DNA of 64,000 nt, taken from contig BSBN01000334.1 of the NCBI GenBank assembly GCA_027924645.1, positions 1,984,001-2,048,000 on the forward strand, read 5' to 3'. This DNA comes from Cunninghamia lanceolata (taxonomy: Eukaryota; Streptophyta; Pinopsida; Cupressales; Cupressaceae). Under the pieces are notes generated by a model. The model worked only from the letters and a program-made list of their open reading frames with translations, was not told the origin of the DNA and did no database searches. Position numbers and translations under genes: made by a program. Positions 33,774-44,389 of this stretch are shown here, in pieces (the stretch's first letter is position 1; each line of letters begins with the position of its first letter).

Positions 33774-34869
33774 TTACTTCCTAGAGGAAGTATCCACACT
33801 AGATGATGGTGTGGATCCATCCTTGACTTCAATTACTTCTTTCTTGATCCAGATCTTGTCTTTTTCATTCTTAGTTTCAACTGGATCAACTTTTTCTTTT
33901 CCCTTATCATTCCTCTGCTCTGTTTTCCTTTCTTCTACATAGTAGTTTCTTTTCACATTCTTGCTTCTGCAAAATCTTGCAACATGTCCAAACTTGTTGC
34001 AATTGTAGCACATAATGTTTCCCTATCCTTGATTCCTTCTGAATGAATTCATCCTTGATCTACATTGATTAGCCATATGTTCAAATCTAGTCCATGCAAA
34101 ACATCTTCCATTGAATGATTGAGTATTCCTTGAATTGTGAAAGCCATTTATTAGTAGACTTCTGCATTCATTTGATCTATGACCAATTTTCTTGCAATTG
34201 AAACATTGACCAGAGAATGATGGAACATTTTGATTCTAATTTATTCCACTCCTACATTGAGTAGCCTTATGACCAAACTTTTTGTAATTAAAACAATAGC
34301 CATTGAAAGATAGGTACCTTTGAGCATTTGGCTGCCTGACCGGAGGTCTTCTAGGTCTTCTTCTTTGATTCTTGAAATGGTTCCCTTTGTTTTGCTTCAT
34401 CTAAACATTTTCTTGACCTGATTTTGAATCCTAAGCCTTGCTTGTTATCTGAACTCTTTTGACTAGCAATCATCTCATCAAATTTTGCAGAACTTATCTT
34501 GAACTTTTCTTCATAGCTCTTGGATTTTTCCAAGTTTGTTTTCTGACTCACAACTTATTTTTCCAGTTGGACACATTCTTCTATCTTGATTTTTACCATT
34601 AGATTTAGATCTTCTTCTACTTTAGCTCTTTCTATAACTTCCACTTTCAAATCATCTAGGGTCTCATTTGTTGATATCAATTGTTCACTAACATCTTTGT
34701 ATTTTTCTTTGAATTTCTTGACTTGTTATTTCAGACTTAAAATGTATTCATCAGCTTCATGAATGTTATCCTTCAGATCCCTGATTTCTGCTTCAGATTT
34801 TTCAAGATCAGGAAGAGCTTCTTCCAATTCAACATTGTTTCATAAGTTTCCAAATCTCCTGGCTGCCAT
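33774..34869 (-). pseudogene. ORF1 of element E: Gag-like coiled-coil protein with four zinc knuckles
   Basis: Starts MAARRFGNL at 34869. The first ~170 residues are a Glu/Lys heptad-rich coiled coil (EKSEAEIRDLKDNI, KKFKEKYKDVSEQL, EKSKSYEEKFKISS). Then come a basic stretch and four CCHC-type knuckles: CFNYKKFGHKATQC (second Cys now Tyr), CFNCKKIGHRSNEC (intact), CFAWTRFEHMANQC (degenerate) and CYNCNKFGHVARFC (intact, 34010-33969). The C-terminus has IWIKKEVIEVKDGS and a Ser-rich end at 33774. Coiled coil plus knuckles suggests an RNA-binding Gag-like role. Stops after the first coil (for example in LSLK-stop-QVKK) and before the last knuckle inactivate it. Confidence 0.75.
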
Positions 34870-34923
34870 GAATGAATTATCCCAGATCTTCCTCAAGTTG
34901 TTAGGCTTCTTCCAAGGAACCTT

Positions 34924-34935
34924 GATCTGATACCA
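34924..34935 (-). promoter_or_regulatory. Primer-binding site of element E
   Basis: The minus strand reads TGGTATCAGATC two bases after the LTR end (TTCAACA), matching the 3' end complement of initiator-Met tRNA. F has TGGTATCAGAAC at the equivalent place (59407). Confidence 0.85.
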
Positions 34936-34937
34936 AT

Positions 34938-35634
34938 TGTTGAATATAAGGAATACTGAGAGGGGTGGTGAATCAGTATTCCACAATACCACTTCTTAAC
35001 AAGTTTATTAATCTAATTTCCAAAATCAATAACATGAAAGTAGAATAAGCATAAGAACAACAACCATAAAAACATAACACATGGACACTAGGATTTTTAC
35101 ATGGAAACCCCAAAAAGAGAAAACCCACGGTGAGTGTTAGCTCACAATATATTATGATAGCTCAATACTGGATTACAAGAAGGATCACTTCCTTAGGGCT
35201 CACTACCCTATGAAGAAGTGCTCACTGCACAAAGGCTCACTACCAAGAGAAAAGAAGATAGAAGGATTGGCTCACTACCAGAAGATGAACTACTATAAAT
35301 GCATCTACCATATGATGGATCACAGTTCCATTGAAGGCTCAATATACAGATTCAAATGTCTTCATTTATTCTGTCCTGCTTCTCAACTCGACTACATGTA
35401 CTCTATTTTTCTTTCTCTACTCTACACTATGTTCATAATCCTTCATACTTCAAATTCAAACATTACACCATATGCATTGCACACACTCCAACATTGAATT
35501 CCATCAAGTATATATATTCGCTACAAGATTTATCTCATAATCACGTCAGCAAGGAAAAGATAAACCATGTACACAAATGCTACATCTTGTCAGCTTGAAC
35601 TTGTGTACAATCTACAATGTGGACTTAAACAAAC
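34938..35634 (-). repeat. 5' LTR of element E, first piece
   Basis: Starts (plus) TGTTGAATATAAGG and runs colinear with 28555 onward, to GGACTTAAACAAAC, where array G is inserted. About 22 differences from the 3' LTR in the first ~270 bases by hand. The 35210-35598 frames are accidental. Confidence 0.9.
35630..35634. repeat. Target-site duplication CAAAC of array G (left copy)
   Basis: CAAAC here and at 57703-57707 flank the whole array. The empty site is visible in the E 3' LTR at about 29248-29256 (AAACAAACATAC). Confidence 0.9.
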
Positions 35635-36125
35635 TGGTGCAGGGGCACCTCTTCAACAGGACCAATATACACAAGAGGAAGGAGAAGAATACTAAATTTA
35701 ATTAAACATTTCATGTTATCTATAGCATCTTAAAAAATGTAACATTCTCTATTAGCATTTAATGTGGGTAAACTCCAAACTTGACATTTATTAACAGTTT
35801 GGATTAAGGGAAAGTTAATCAAGGTGTCTTAAGCACTAGAGTTTTGCTGTCTTATGCAAAACAGATATCTTTTGTAATAGATTAAGGGTTCCGACCTATA
35901 ATTTTGAAAAACTAAAATCCCAGAAACAGAGGAGAATGTCAGTCCCTCACATTGGGAAAGATAAAAAGGTGAAAACCTTTTGTAGAGGGGAGGGGTGATA
36001 GTTTTGGCTCTGGTCTCTGAATAGTCGAATGTAGTTTCTGAACATGAAGAAAGAATAGAAGTTCTGCAAGTTATTTTCTTTCCAGTTTCTGAATATTGTG
36101 TAGAAATTCATTTTGTGTAGGTTTT

Positions 36126-36133
36126 GTATAAAA
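36126..36133 (+). promoter_or_regulatory. Candidate TATA box in LTR1
   Basis: TTGTATAAAATTTAG, conserved in LTR2 and LTR3 (TTTATAAAATT in LTR4), is the best promoter-like motif in the LTR. Position is roughly 490 bases from the LTR start. Confidence 0.4.
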
Positions 36134-37105
36134 TTTAGTTTTGTGCTTCTGTGGTCGAGCTAACTGGATAAATCCATTCCACTGGTAGATCTTTGGGGAA
36201 ATCAGTGGAATGGACTTGTAGATTAATCCCCCATTTTTGTTTATTCACTCTAGCTATGGAAGATTAGAGTTGCAGAACCATTTCAAGCAATCCCTCAGTG
36301 TTTCTCGTTGTTACAATTTCCATTGGGGTATATGTCCAATATGTGTTGATTTAGTGTTTTGCTGTCACATGGTGGGAAAACATCAGTTGTGAATACCGTC
36401 ACCTATGGTAAATAGGTTTTCTGTAGGTATTCTGTATTCGACCCATCGGTGTGAGTCAGGCATCGGCAAGGAGGAATCGTGCTGGTCCGATGGAGGTGAG
36501 TCTCACCGAAAACGGTGTGAGTTAAGTCCGTTAGGGTGAGACAAGGTATCGGTGAAAGAAGATTGTGAAGGCATGACAGTGAAAGACTAACTGATGGTAG
36601 TATTGGTCGAAGACATCAGCGTGAGAAGGTGTATCAGCGAAAGATCTTGAGTGTTAGCTGATAATCCATGTTCCTGCCGATCGGGGTGACGCCAGAGAAG
36701 TCTGGCCGATGTAGTATATATCGACATGAGTTACATCATCAGCAGAAGGGAAAAAGGTGGCACCGACAATAAGTGGTCTCGCTGATAGAGAGAGGTCATC
36801 GGCGAGAGAGGGGTGTATCAGTGAAAGAATTCAACGCTGGGCCGACGGTAGAGGTCAGCCCGATGGAGGAATTAACATAGTCATTAGAGTGACATCAGAA
36901 ATCAGGGAGGTTTCCCGTAGCTGGGCCGATAGTCCAAGTGTTGCCAATAGGCAACTTGGTCGAGTAGGGTGACCGTTGGCGGAGGTGACCAGGACTGGCG
37001 ATCATAGGTTGAAGATAATAAGCATCAGTGTGAGGGAGAGCATCGGCACAAGATTTAAAGAGCTCACTGATAGACAGAAGTCTCGCCGAAGGGGAAGATT
37101 TGAAC

Positions 37106-37259
37106 CTATCCATTGAACCTCTCAATTGTACCTATCAGTTGAACCTTGGCACTGGACCTCTTCGTTGAACCCATGGTTCAACCCGATAGTTAGAACTCTC
37201 GCCGAAGGAGAAGGATGAACCTCGGCGTTGAACCTAGCCGTTGAACCTCCAGTTTGAAC
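37106..37259 (+). repeat. 13-bp minisatellite in the G LTR
   Basis: In-phase 13-bp units CTATCCATTGAAC, CTCTCAATTGTAC, CTATCAGTTGAAC, CTTGGCACTGGAC, CTCTTCGTTGAAC, then CCATGGTTCAAC, and after a gap CTCGGCGTTGAAC, CTAGCCGTTGAAC and CTCCAGTTTGAAC (37221-37259). It is present in all four LTRs. LTR3 lacks the first two units (26 bp). Confidence 0.85.
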
Positions 37260-37577
37260 TTGTTCATCGGTTCAGTGGGTTTCTATATTTCGGTGAGACA
37301 TTGCTATGGTCTTGCTGATGGAAAGCTCCAGTGAGACATTGAACCTTCAGTTTGAACCTTCAAATTGAACTTGTTCATTGGTGAGAGGTGAAGGCATCGG
37401 CGAAGGAGTCTAGAGCTTGACCGATGGTGTAGTGTCTTGCCGATAGGCAAGAGTGGATCCACATCGGTGAGACAATTCAAAGGTCTTGCCGATACATTCT
37501 TAATTTGCTGTTTTGTAAGCTAACAAGGGTCTGTGATAGGGTTCATACGCTTCAGTTGGCATGTGCTCTGCATCAGG

Positions 37578-37589
37578 TGGTATCAGAGC
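37578..37589 (+). promoter_or_regulatory. Primer-binding site, unit 1 of array G
   Basis: TGGTATCAGAGC two bases after the LTR end, complementary to the initiator-Met tRNA 3' end. The same site occurs at 44294-44305 and 50983-50994. Confidence 0.9.
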
Positions 37590-37673
37590 TAGAGAAAGCT
37601 CTGGGAAAGGTTAGTGTATAAATTTCATTTCTGAAGTTAATCGTTCCATCTAGTAGTAGAAGGAGAAAGCAAC

Positions 37674-40600
37674 ATGTTGGAAGGAGAAGCCTCGAACACT
37701 CTTCCAGCAAAGATGTCCAATGCTGAATTGACAGCCTTGGTGAAGAAGCAAATAGCAGAGAGTAGAGCTGATAGGGCACAGAATCAGGCAATGAAGGAAG
37801 AACTAGAGAAGCTGAGGGAAAGAGTGGAGAAAGGGGAAGAAAACTCTGGTGAACGAGAAGATGGGGATGAAGAAGAGACCCAAGAGCAGGAAGAGCTAGA
37901 GGTTCCTGCAGACCAGAGACCCTTACTCAATGCCCTCAAGTCCATGGAAAGAAGGACCATGGATGTGAAAATAGACCTGCTTGTGTTTGCAAGAAAAATG
38001 GAACCTGATTCAGTAATGGAGTGGATAGAGTGCTTGAATAATTTCTTTGAGACAGAAGAGATACCAGAACACCAACGAGTGAAGATGGCTTAGTCCAAAA
38101 TGAAAGGAGTTGCACTGACTTGGTGGAATTTCATCCAAGATGACAGGGTGAAAGAGGGAAAGAACAGAATTACAACATGGAAAAGAATGATGGTATTGGT
38201 GAAGGAGGCCTATGTTCCATTGGATTACAATATCCAATTACATAAGAGAAAACATAATTTGAAGCAGAAGGAGCTAGATGTCAGTTCATACACAGAAGAA
38301 TTCATGAAGTTGTGTGTAAAAACAAAGGTAAAGGAAGATGAGGAAGAGAAGGTAGCAAGATACCTCAATGGATTGCGACTTAACATCCAGGAAGACTTAA
38401 ATCTGTATAATCCAGATACAGTTCAAAAGTGCTATCAGTTAGCACTCAAAGTGGAAGAAAAACTAAAGAGAAGGCATGAACAGAATCATAGAGGTAGAGG
38501 CAGACAGCAGAGAGGAGGAAGAAGTCCTTTTAGAGGCAGAGGATTTGGATACCAGAGTGAATCCAACAAGGAGACCAGTAGAGGAGATAATAGTCAGAAC
38601 CAAGGAGGAAGCTAGAATCAAAAGGGAAACTTTAGGGGCAGAAGACCACCTTATAGAGGAAGATCTCAGGGCAGAGGACCTACCAGATGTTACAATTGCA
38701 ACCAAGAAGGCCATATAGCCAGCAGATGTCCAGCAAAAGCAACAAATTCAATAGGAGAAAAGAGGATCAATCTGATCCAAGAATCTGATTGTCAGAGTGT
38801 AGCAAGCTCAAGCACTATTCCAAGTGTGAATGCTCCTAGCAGTTATGGGTATCCTGAGAATGGATAATCTTTGATGATTAGGAGAGCAATGACCACCATG
38901 AAAGTGCCTGGAAAAGAACCTCCACAAAGGAAGTCTCTCTTCAGAACTACTTGCAAGGCAGGAGGAAAGGTATGCAAAGTTCTGATTGACTCTGGATCTA
39001 CTGAGAATTTTGTATCCATTGAGATGGTAGAAAAACATAAGCTTAGGAGACTACCACATCCTTGCCCTCATAAAATTTCATGGCTTATGCAAGGATAGCA
39101 AACAGTTGTAGAAGAACAGGCTTGGGTAGAATTTCAAATTGGCCCATATAAGGATAAGCTATTGTTTGACATTGCCAAGATGGATGCTTGCCATCTCTTG
39201 TTTGGAAGACCATGGCAGTATGATTTCAAAGCATACCATGATGGTGTTAGGAACACCTACTCCATCACCAAGAATGGTAAGGTGATAGAATTGATACAAT
39301 TAATGGAGGCAGAGGTGGAGACAAAAGGAAACGAGCTTAAAGTGATGATGGTAGAAAGAAGACAATTCATGAAAGAGATAAGAGAAGAAGGAGCAGATGC
39401 ATATGCTCTAATTCCTTGCCTAAAGGTAAACAAGGAATAGCAAAAAGAAGTCAAGGGAGAAAAGTGACAAAAATCCATAGAACTAGCTGTCGAAGAGCTA
39501 TTGGACAAGTACAAAGGCATTAGTTCTGATGGGTTGCCAAGTTCCCTACCACCTATAAGAGAAATCAGCCATTGTATAGATCTGATCCAAGGATCTACAC
39601 TTCCCAACAAAGCAGCATATAAGCTCACTCCAGATTAGAATACAGAGGTAGCAAGAAAAATTGAAGAATTGTTGCAGACAGGCCTAATTGGCAAAAGTTT
39701 AAGCCCATGTGCAGTACCGGCTGTACTAGCACCAAAGAAGGAAGGCACTTGGAGACTTTGCACTGATTCAAGGGCTATCAACAAAATAACAATCAGGTAC
39801 AGGTTTCCAATCCCTAGGATAGAAGATTTACTTGATTGTTTAGGAGGAGCTAAATACTTCACCAAAATAGATTTAAAGACTGGTTATCATCAGATTAGGA
39901 TTAGACCTGGTGATGAGTGGAAAACAGCATTCAAGACAAATGAGGGGTTATATGAGTGGAAGGTCATGCCTTTTGGTTTATCCAACACTCCTAGTACGTT
40001 TATGAGATTGATGAATGAGGTCTTGAGGGAGTTCATAGGTAAATTTGTCATAGTATATCTAGATGACATCCTGATTTTTAGTAATCTGAGGGAAGAACAC
40101 CTCATCCATATAGACTTGGTTCTCAAAAGGTTACATGAAGAGCAGCTAATGATAAATTTAGCAAAGTGTCTGTTTCTACAAGAAGAAATCATCTACTTAG
40201 GATTTGTTATCTCACATAACAAACTGAGAATGGATCCAGAAAAGGTCAGTGCCATACTGTCTTGGCCAACACCCAAAATTGTGCATGATGTTAGAAGTTT
40301 TCATGGATTAGCAACCTTTTATAGGAAGTTTATAAAGGGATTTAGTCATATCTGTGCACCCATGCTTGACACTATAAAGGGAGGATAGAAGTGCAAGTTT
40401 ACATGGACAAAGGAGGTAGATAATTCTTTTGAAATGTTGAAGAAGAAGATAGCAGAACAACCAGTTCTTGCATTTCCTGATTTCAGCAATATTTTTCAAG
40501 TAGAATGTGATGCAAGTCATATTGCTATTGGAGCAGTACTCAGTCAAGAAGGTAGGCCTATTGCATTCTTCAGTGAAAAATTAAATGATGCCAAGAAGAG

Positions 40601-42411
40601 ATACTCATCCTATGATTTGGAGATGTATGCTCTAGTCCAGTCACTTAAGAAATGGAGGCATTACTTGATGCCCAAAGAATTCATAGTATTCACAGATAGT
40701 CAGGCCCTCAGTTTCTTAAACAATCAAGAGAAACTGAACCATAGACACATGAAATGGGTGGAAACTTTGCAATCTTTCACTTTCACACTCAAACACAAGA
40801 AAGAACAAAGTAGCAGATGCTTTGAGCAGGAGAGTACTGACCATAAATCAGATCCAATTGGAGAGTGTTGGGGTTGATTCATTGAAGACAATGTATGCAG
40901 ATGATGAAGACTTTGGAGAGATCTATAAGGTATGTACTTCTTTTGGAGACAAATATCATGTTGATTTTTCTAAATTTCTGATCCAAGATGGATTACTTTT
41001 CAAAGATGGACAACTGTGTATTCCCAGATGTTCTATGAGACTGAATATTATTCAGGAAAAACATTGTGGGGCTCTGTTAGGACATTTTGGTCTTGATAAA
41101 ACTCTTGATCTGGTAAAAAGACATTACTATTGGCCTAAGTTACAGTCAGATGTGAGAAAATTTGTGGAAGCATGTGTAATATGTCAGAAAGCCAAAGGAA
41201 GATCCACAAATGCAGGTTTGCATCAGTCATTACCCATTCCTTCTAGGCCATGGGAGAGCATAAGCATGGATTTTGTACTAGGTTTGCCTAGGACAAGGAA
41301 AGGATATGATAGTGTTTTTGTGGTAGTAGACAGATTCAGTAAAATGACACATTTCTTGCCATGTAAAACCACTTATGATGCTTCATATGTGGCTGATTTG
41401 TTTTTCAAAGAGATCGTGAGAATACATGGTTTACCATTGAACATAGTATCAGACAGAGATGTGAAGTTTATTGGCCACTTTTGGAGAACTCTTTGGAGAA
41501 AGCTGGGAACTAATTTATCTTTCTCATCAGCCTACCATCCTCAAACAGATGGGTAGACTGAAGTTGTTAACTGTTCATTGGGTAACCTACTCAGGTGTTT
41601 AACCAGACAGCATGGAGAGAAATGGGATAATATCCTCCCACAAGCAGAATTTTCTTATAATGACACCATCAATAGGAGTACAGGAAAGTCACCTTTTCAG
41701 ATAGTGTATGGAATTCATCCAAGGGGTATTCTGGAGTTGAGAGATCTACCTATAGGAGAGCCTATTAGTGCAGATGGTGAAGCTTTTGCTTCAGCTATTA
41801 AAGAAGTACATGATCAGGTCAAGCACCAACTCCAACAGGCTACAACAAAGTACAAAACATATGCTGACCAGAAGAAAAGAGATTTACAGTTTGCAGTTGG
41901 AGATTTGGTCTGGGTAAATCTGAGGAAGGAGCGGCTCTCCAAAGGTAAGCATACTAAGCTAATGCAGAGGAAGATTGGACCCTGTCAAATTTTAAAGAAG
42001 TGTGGACAGAATGCATATGAGATCCAACTTCCTCCTGATCTTGGTTTGTCACCAATTTTCAATGTCTGTGATTTGACTCCATACAAGCCAAATGTAGATA
42101 TATAATAGGAACCATTGCAGGTAGCAGATGATGATATTCCAAAGCATGATCCACCAAAGTTGAATCACATCTTAGACCCACGCGTGCTCAAGAAGACCAA
42201 AAACAACGAATACTTGGAGTATTTGGTTGCCTGGCAAGGACAACCTGATTCAGAGGCAGTTTGGATGAATGCTGACTAGATTTCAAATCATGGTACAGAC
42301 CTACAAACTCTGATCTCAAAGGGGCTTGAGATCTCTTCTCTCGGGGAGTATGGTACAGGGGCACCTCTTCAACAAGACCAATATACACAAGAGGAAGGAG
42401 AAGAAGACTAA
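37674..42411 (+). pseudogene. Gag-Pol of array G, unit 1 (broken)
   Basis: Chromodomain Ty3/gypsy polyprotein. Start 37674 (MLEGEASNTLPAKM); Gag with ALTWWNFIQDDRV; zinc knuckle CYNCNQEGHIASRC (38688-38729); protease IDSGSTENFVS; RT with YLDD; RNase H VECDASHIAIGAVLS; integrase CVICQKAKG, SMDFVLGLP, SDRDVKF; GPC-QILKKCG module; chromodomain-like C-terminus; stop at 42411 inside LTR2. I place 12 in-frame stops, seven of them CAG to TAG (38091, 39096, 39636, 40386, 41554, 42106, 42278). An 8-bp deletion near 40800 shifts the frame at the end of RNase H. The TAG at 41554 lies just before the catalytic Glu of integrase. The deletion and the stops at 41554 and 42106 are shared with unit 2 and absent from unit 3. 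Confidence 0.9.
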
Positions 42412-44291
42412 ATTTAATTAAACATTTTATGTTATCTATAGCATCTTCAAAAATGTAACATTCTCTATTAGCATTTCATGTGGGTAAACTCCAAACTTGA
42501 CATTTATTAACAGTTTGGATTAAGGGAAAGTTAATCAAGGTGTCTTAAGCACTAGAGTTTTGCTGTCTTATGCAAAACAGATGTCTTTTGTAATAGATTA
42601 AGGGTTCCCACCTATAATTTTGAAAAACTAAAATCCCAGAAATAGAGGAGAATGTCAGTCCCTCACATTGGGAAAGATAAAAAGGGGAAAACCTTTTGTA
42701 GAGGGGAGGGGTGATAGTTTTGGCTCTGGTCTCTGAATAGTCGAATGTAGTTTCTGAACATGAAGAAAGAATAGAAGTTCTGCAAGTTATTTTCTTTCCA
42801 GTTTCTGAATACTATGTAGAAATTCATTCTGTGTAGGTTTTGTATAAAATTTAGTTTTGTGCTCCTGTGGTCGAGCTAACTGGATAAATCCATTCCACTG
42901 GCAGATTTTTGGCGAAATCAGTGGAATGGAGTTGTAGATTAATCCCCCATTTTTGTTTTTTCACTCTAGCTATGGAAGATTAGAGTTGCAGAACCATTTC
43001 AAGCAATCCCTCAGTGTTTCTCGTTGTTACAATTTCCATTGGGGTATATGTCCAGTATGTGTTGATTTAGTATTTTGCTGTCACATGGTGGGAAAACATT
43101 AGTTGTGAATACCGTCACCTGTGGGAAATAGGTTTTTTGTAGGTATTCTGTATTCGACCCATCGGTGTGAGTCAGGCATCGGCAAGGAGGAATCGTGCTG
43201 GTCCGATGGAGGTGAGTCTCACCGACAATGGTGTGAGTTAAGTTCGTCGGGGTGAGACAAGGTATCGGTGAAAGAAGATTGTGAAGGCCTAACAGTGAAA
43301 GACTAACCGATGGTAGTATTGGCTGAAGACATTGGCGTGAGAAGGTGTATAGGAGAAAGATCTTGAGTGTTAGCCGATAATCCATGTTCCCACCGATCGG
43401 GGTGACACCGGAGAAGTCTGGCCAATGTAGTATATATCGGCATGAGTTACTTCATCAGCAGAAGGGAAAAAGGTGGCGCTGACAATAAGTGGTCTCGCTG
43501 ATAGAGAGAGGTCATCGGCGAGAGAGGGGTGTATCAGAGAAAGAATTCAATGCTGGGCCGACGCTAGAGGTCAGCCTGACGGAGGAATTAACATAGTCAT
43601 TGGAGTGACATTAGAAATCGGGCAGGTTTCCTGTAGCTGGGCCGATAGTCCAAGTGTTGCCGATAGGCAACTTGGTCGAGTAGGGTGACCGTTGGCAGAG
43701 GTGACCAGGACTGGCAATCATAGGTTGAAGATCATAAGCATCAGTGTGAGGGAGAGCGTCGGCAGGAGATTGAAAGAGCTCACCGATAGACAGAAGTCTC
43801 GCTGAAGGGGAAGATTTAAACCTATCCATTGAACCTCTCGATTGAACCTATCAGTTGAACCTTGGCACTGGACCTCTTCGTTGAACCCATGGTTCAACCC
43901 GACAGTTAGAAGTCTCGCTGAAGGAGAAGGATGAACCTCGGCATTGAACCTAGCCATTCAACCTCCGGTTTGAACTTGTTCATCGGTTCAATGGGTTTCT
44001 TTATTTCGGTGAGACATTGCTATGGTCTTGCCAATGGAAAGCTCTGGTGAGACATTGAACCTTCAGTTTGAACCTTCTAATTGAACCTGTTCATCGATGA
44101 GAGGTGAAGGCATCGGTGAAGGAGTCTAGAGCTTGACCGACGGTGTAGTGTCTTGCCGATATGCAAGAGTGGGTACACATCAGTGAGACAATTCAAAGGT
44201 CTTGCCGATACATTCTTAATTTACTATTTTGTAAGCTAACAAGGATCTGTGATAGGGTTCATACGCTTCAGTTGGCACGTGCTCTGCATCA
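42351..44291 (+). repeat. LTR2 of array G (1941 bp)
   Basis: Starts TGGTACAGGGGCACC (one change in the first ten bases) after CTCTCGGGGAGTA and ends CTCTGCATCA, with the PBS at 44294. In the first part it shares TCTTCAAAAATG and GCATTTCATG with LTR4, whereas LTR1 and LTR3 have TCTTAAAAAATG and GCATTTAATG. Confidence 0.95.
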
Positions 44292-44389
44292 GGTGGTATC
44301 AGAGCTAGGGAAAGCTCTGGGAAAGGTTAGTGTATAAATTTCATTACTGAAGTTAATTGTTCCATCTAGTAGTAGAAGGAGAAAGCAAC

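Larger units (their letters stand above)
35635..37575 (+). repeat. LTR1 of array G (1941 bp), includes the end of the pol frame
   Basis: TGGTGCAGGGGCACC...CTCTGCATCA. Because the insertion boundary and target duplication lie at 35634/35635, the LTR starts inside the pol C-terminus and carries its last 20 codons and stop (to about 35694). A TATA-like GTATAAAATTTAG lies near 36126. Large parts are iterations of CATCGGCGAGA/TCGCCGAAGG-type motifs and a 13-bp minisatellite. Confidence 0.95.

Noticed and set aside
35981..35998. Purine run AGAGGGGAGGGG followed by TGATAG as the G LTR start
   Set aside because: It looks like a polypurine tract plus TG, but the target duplication CAAAC and the presence of the 361 bases before it in LTR1 put the true LTR start at 35635.
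38463..38714. Minus-strand ORFs repeated in each G unit
   Set aside because: Antisense shadows of gag-pol; they recur only because the units are copies.
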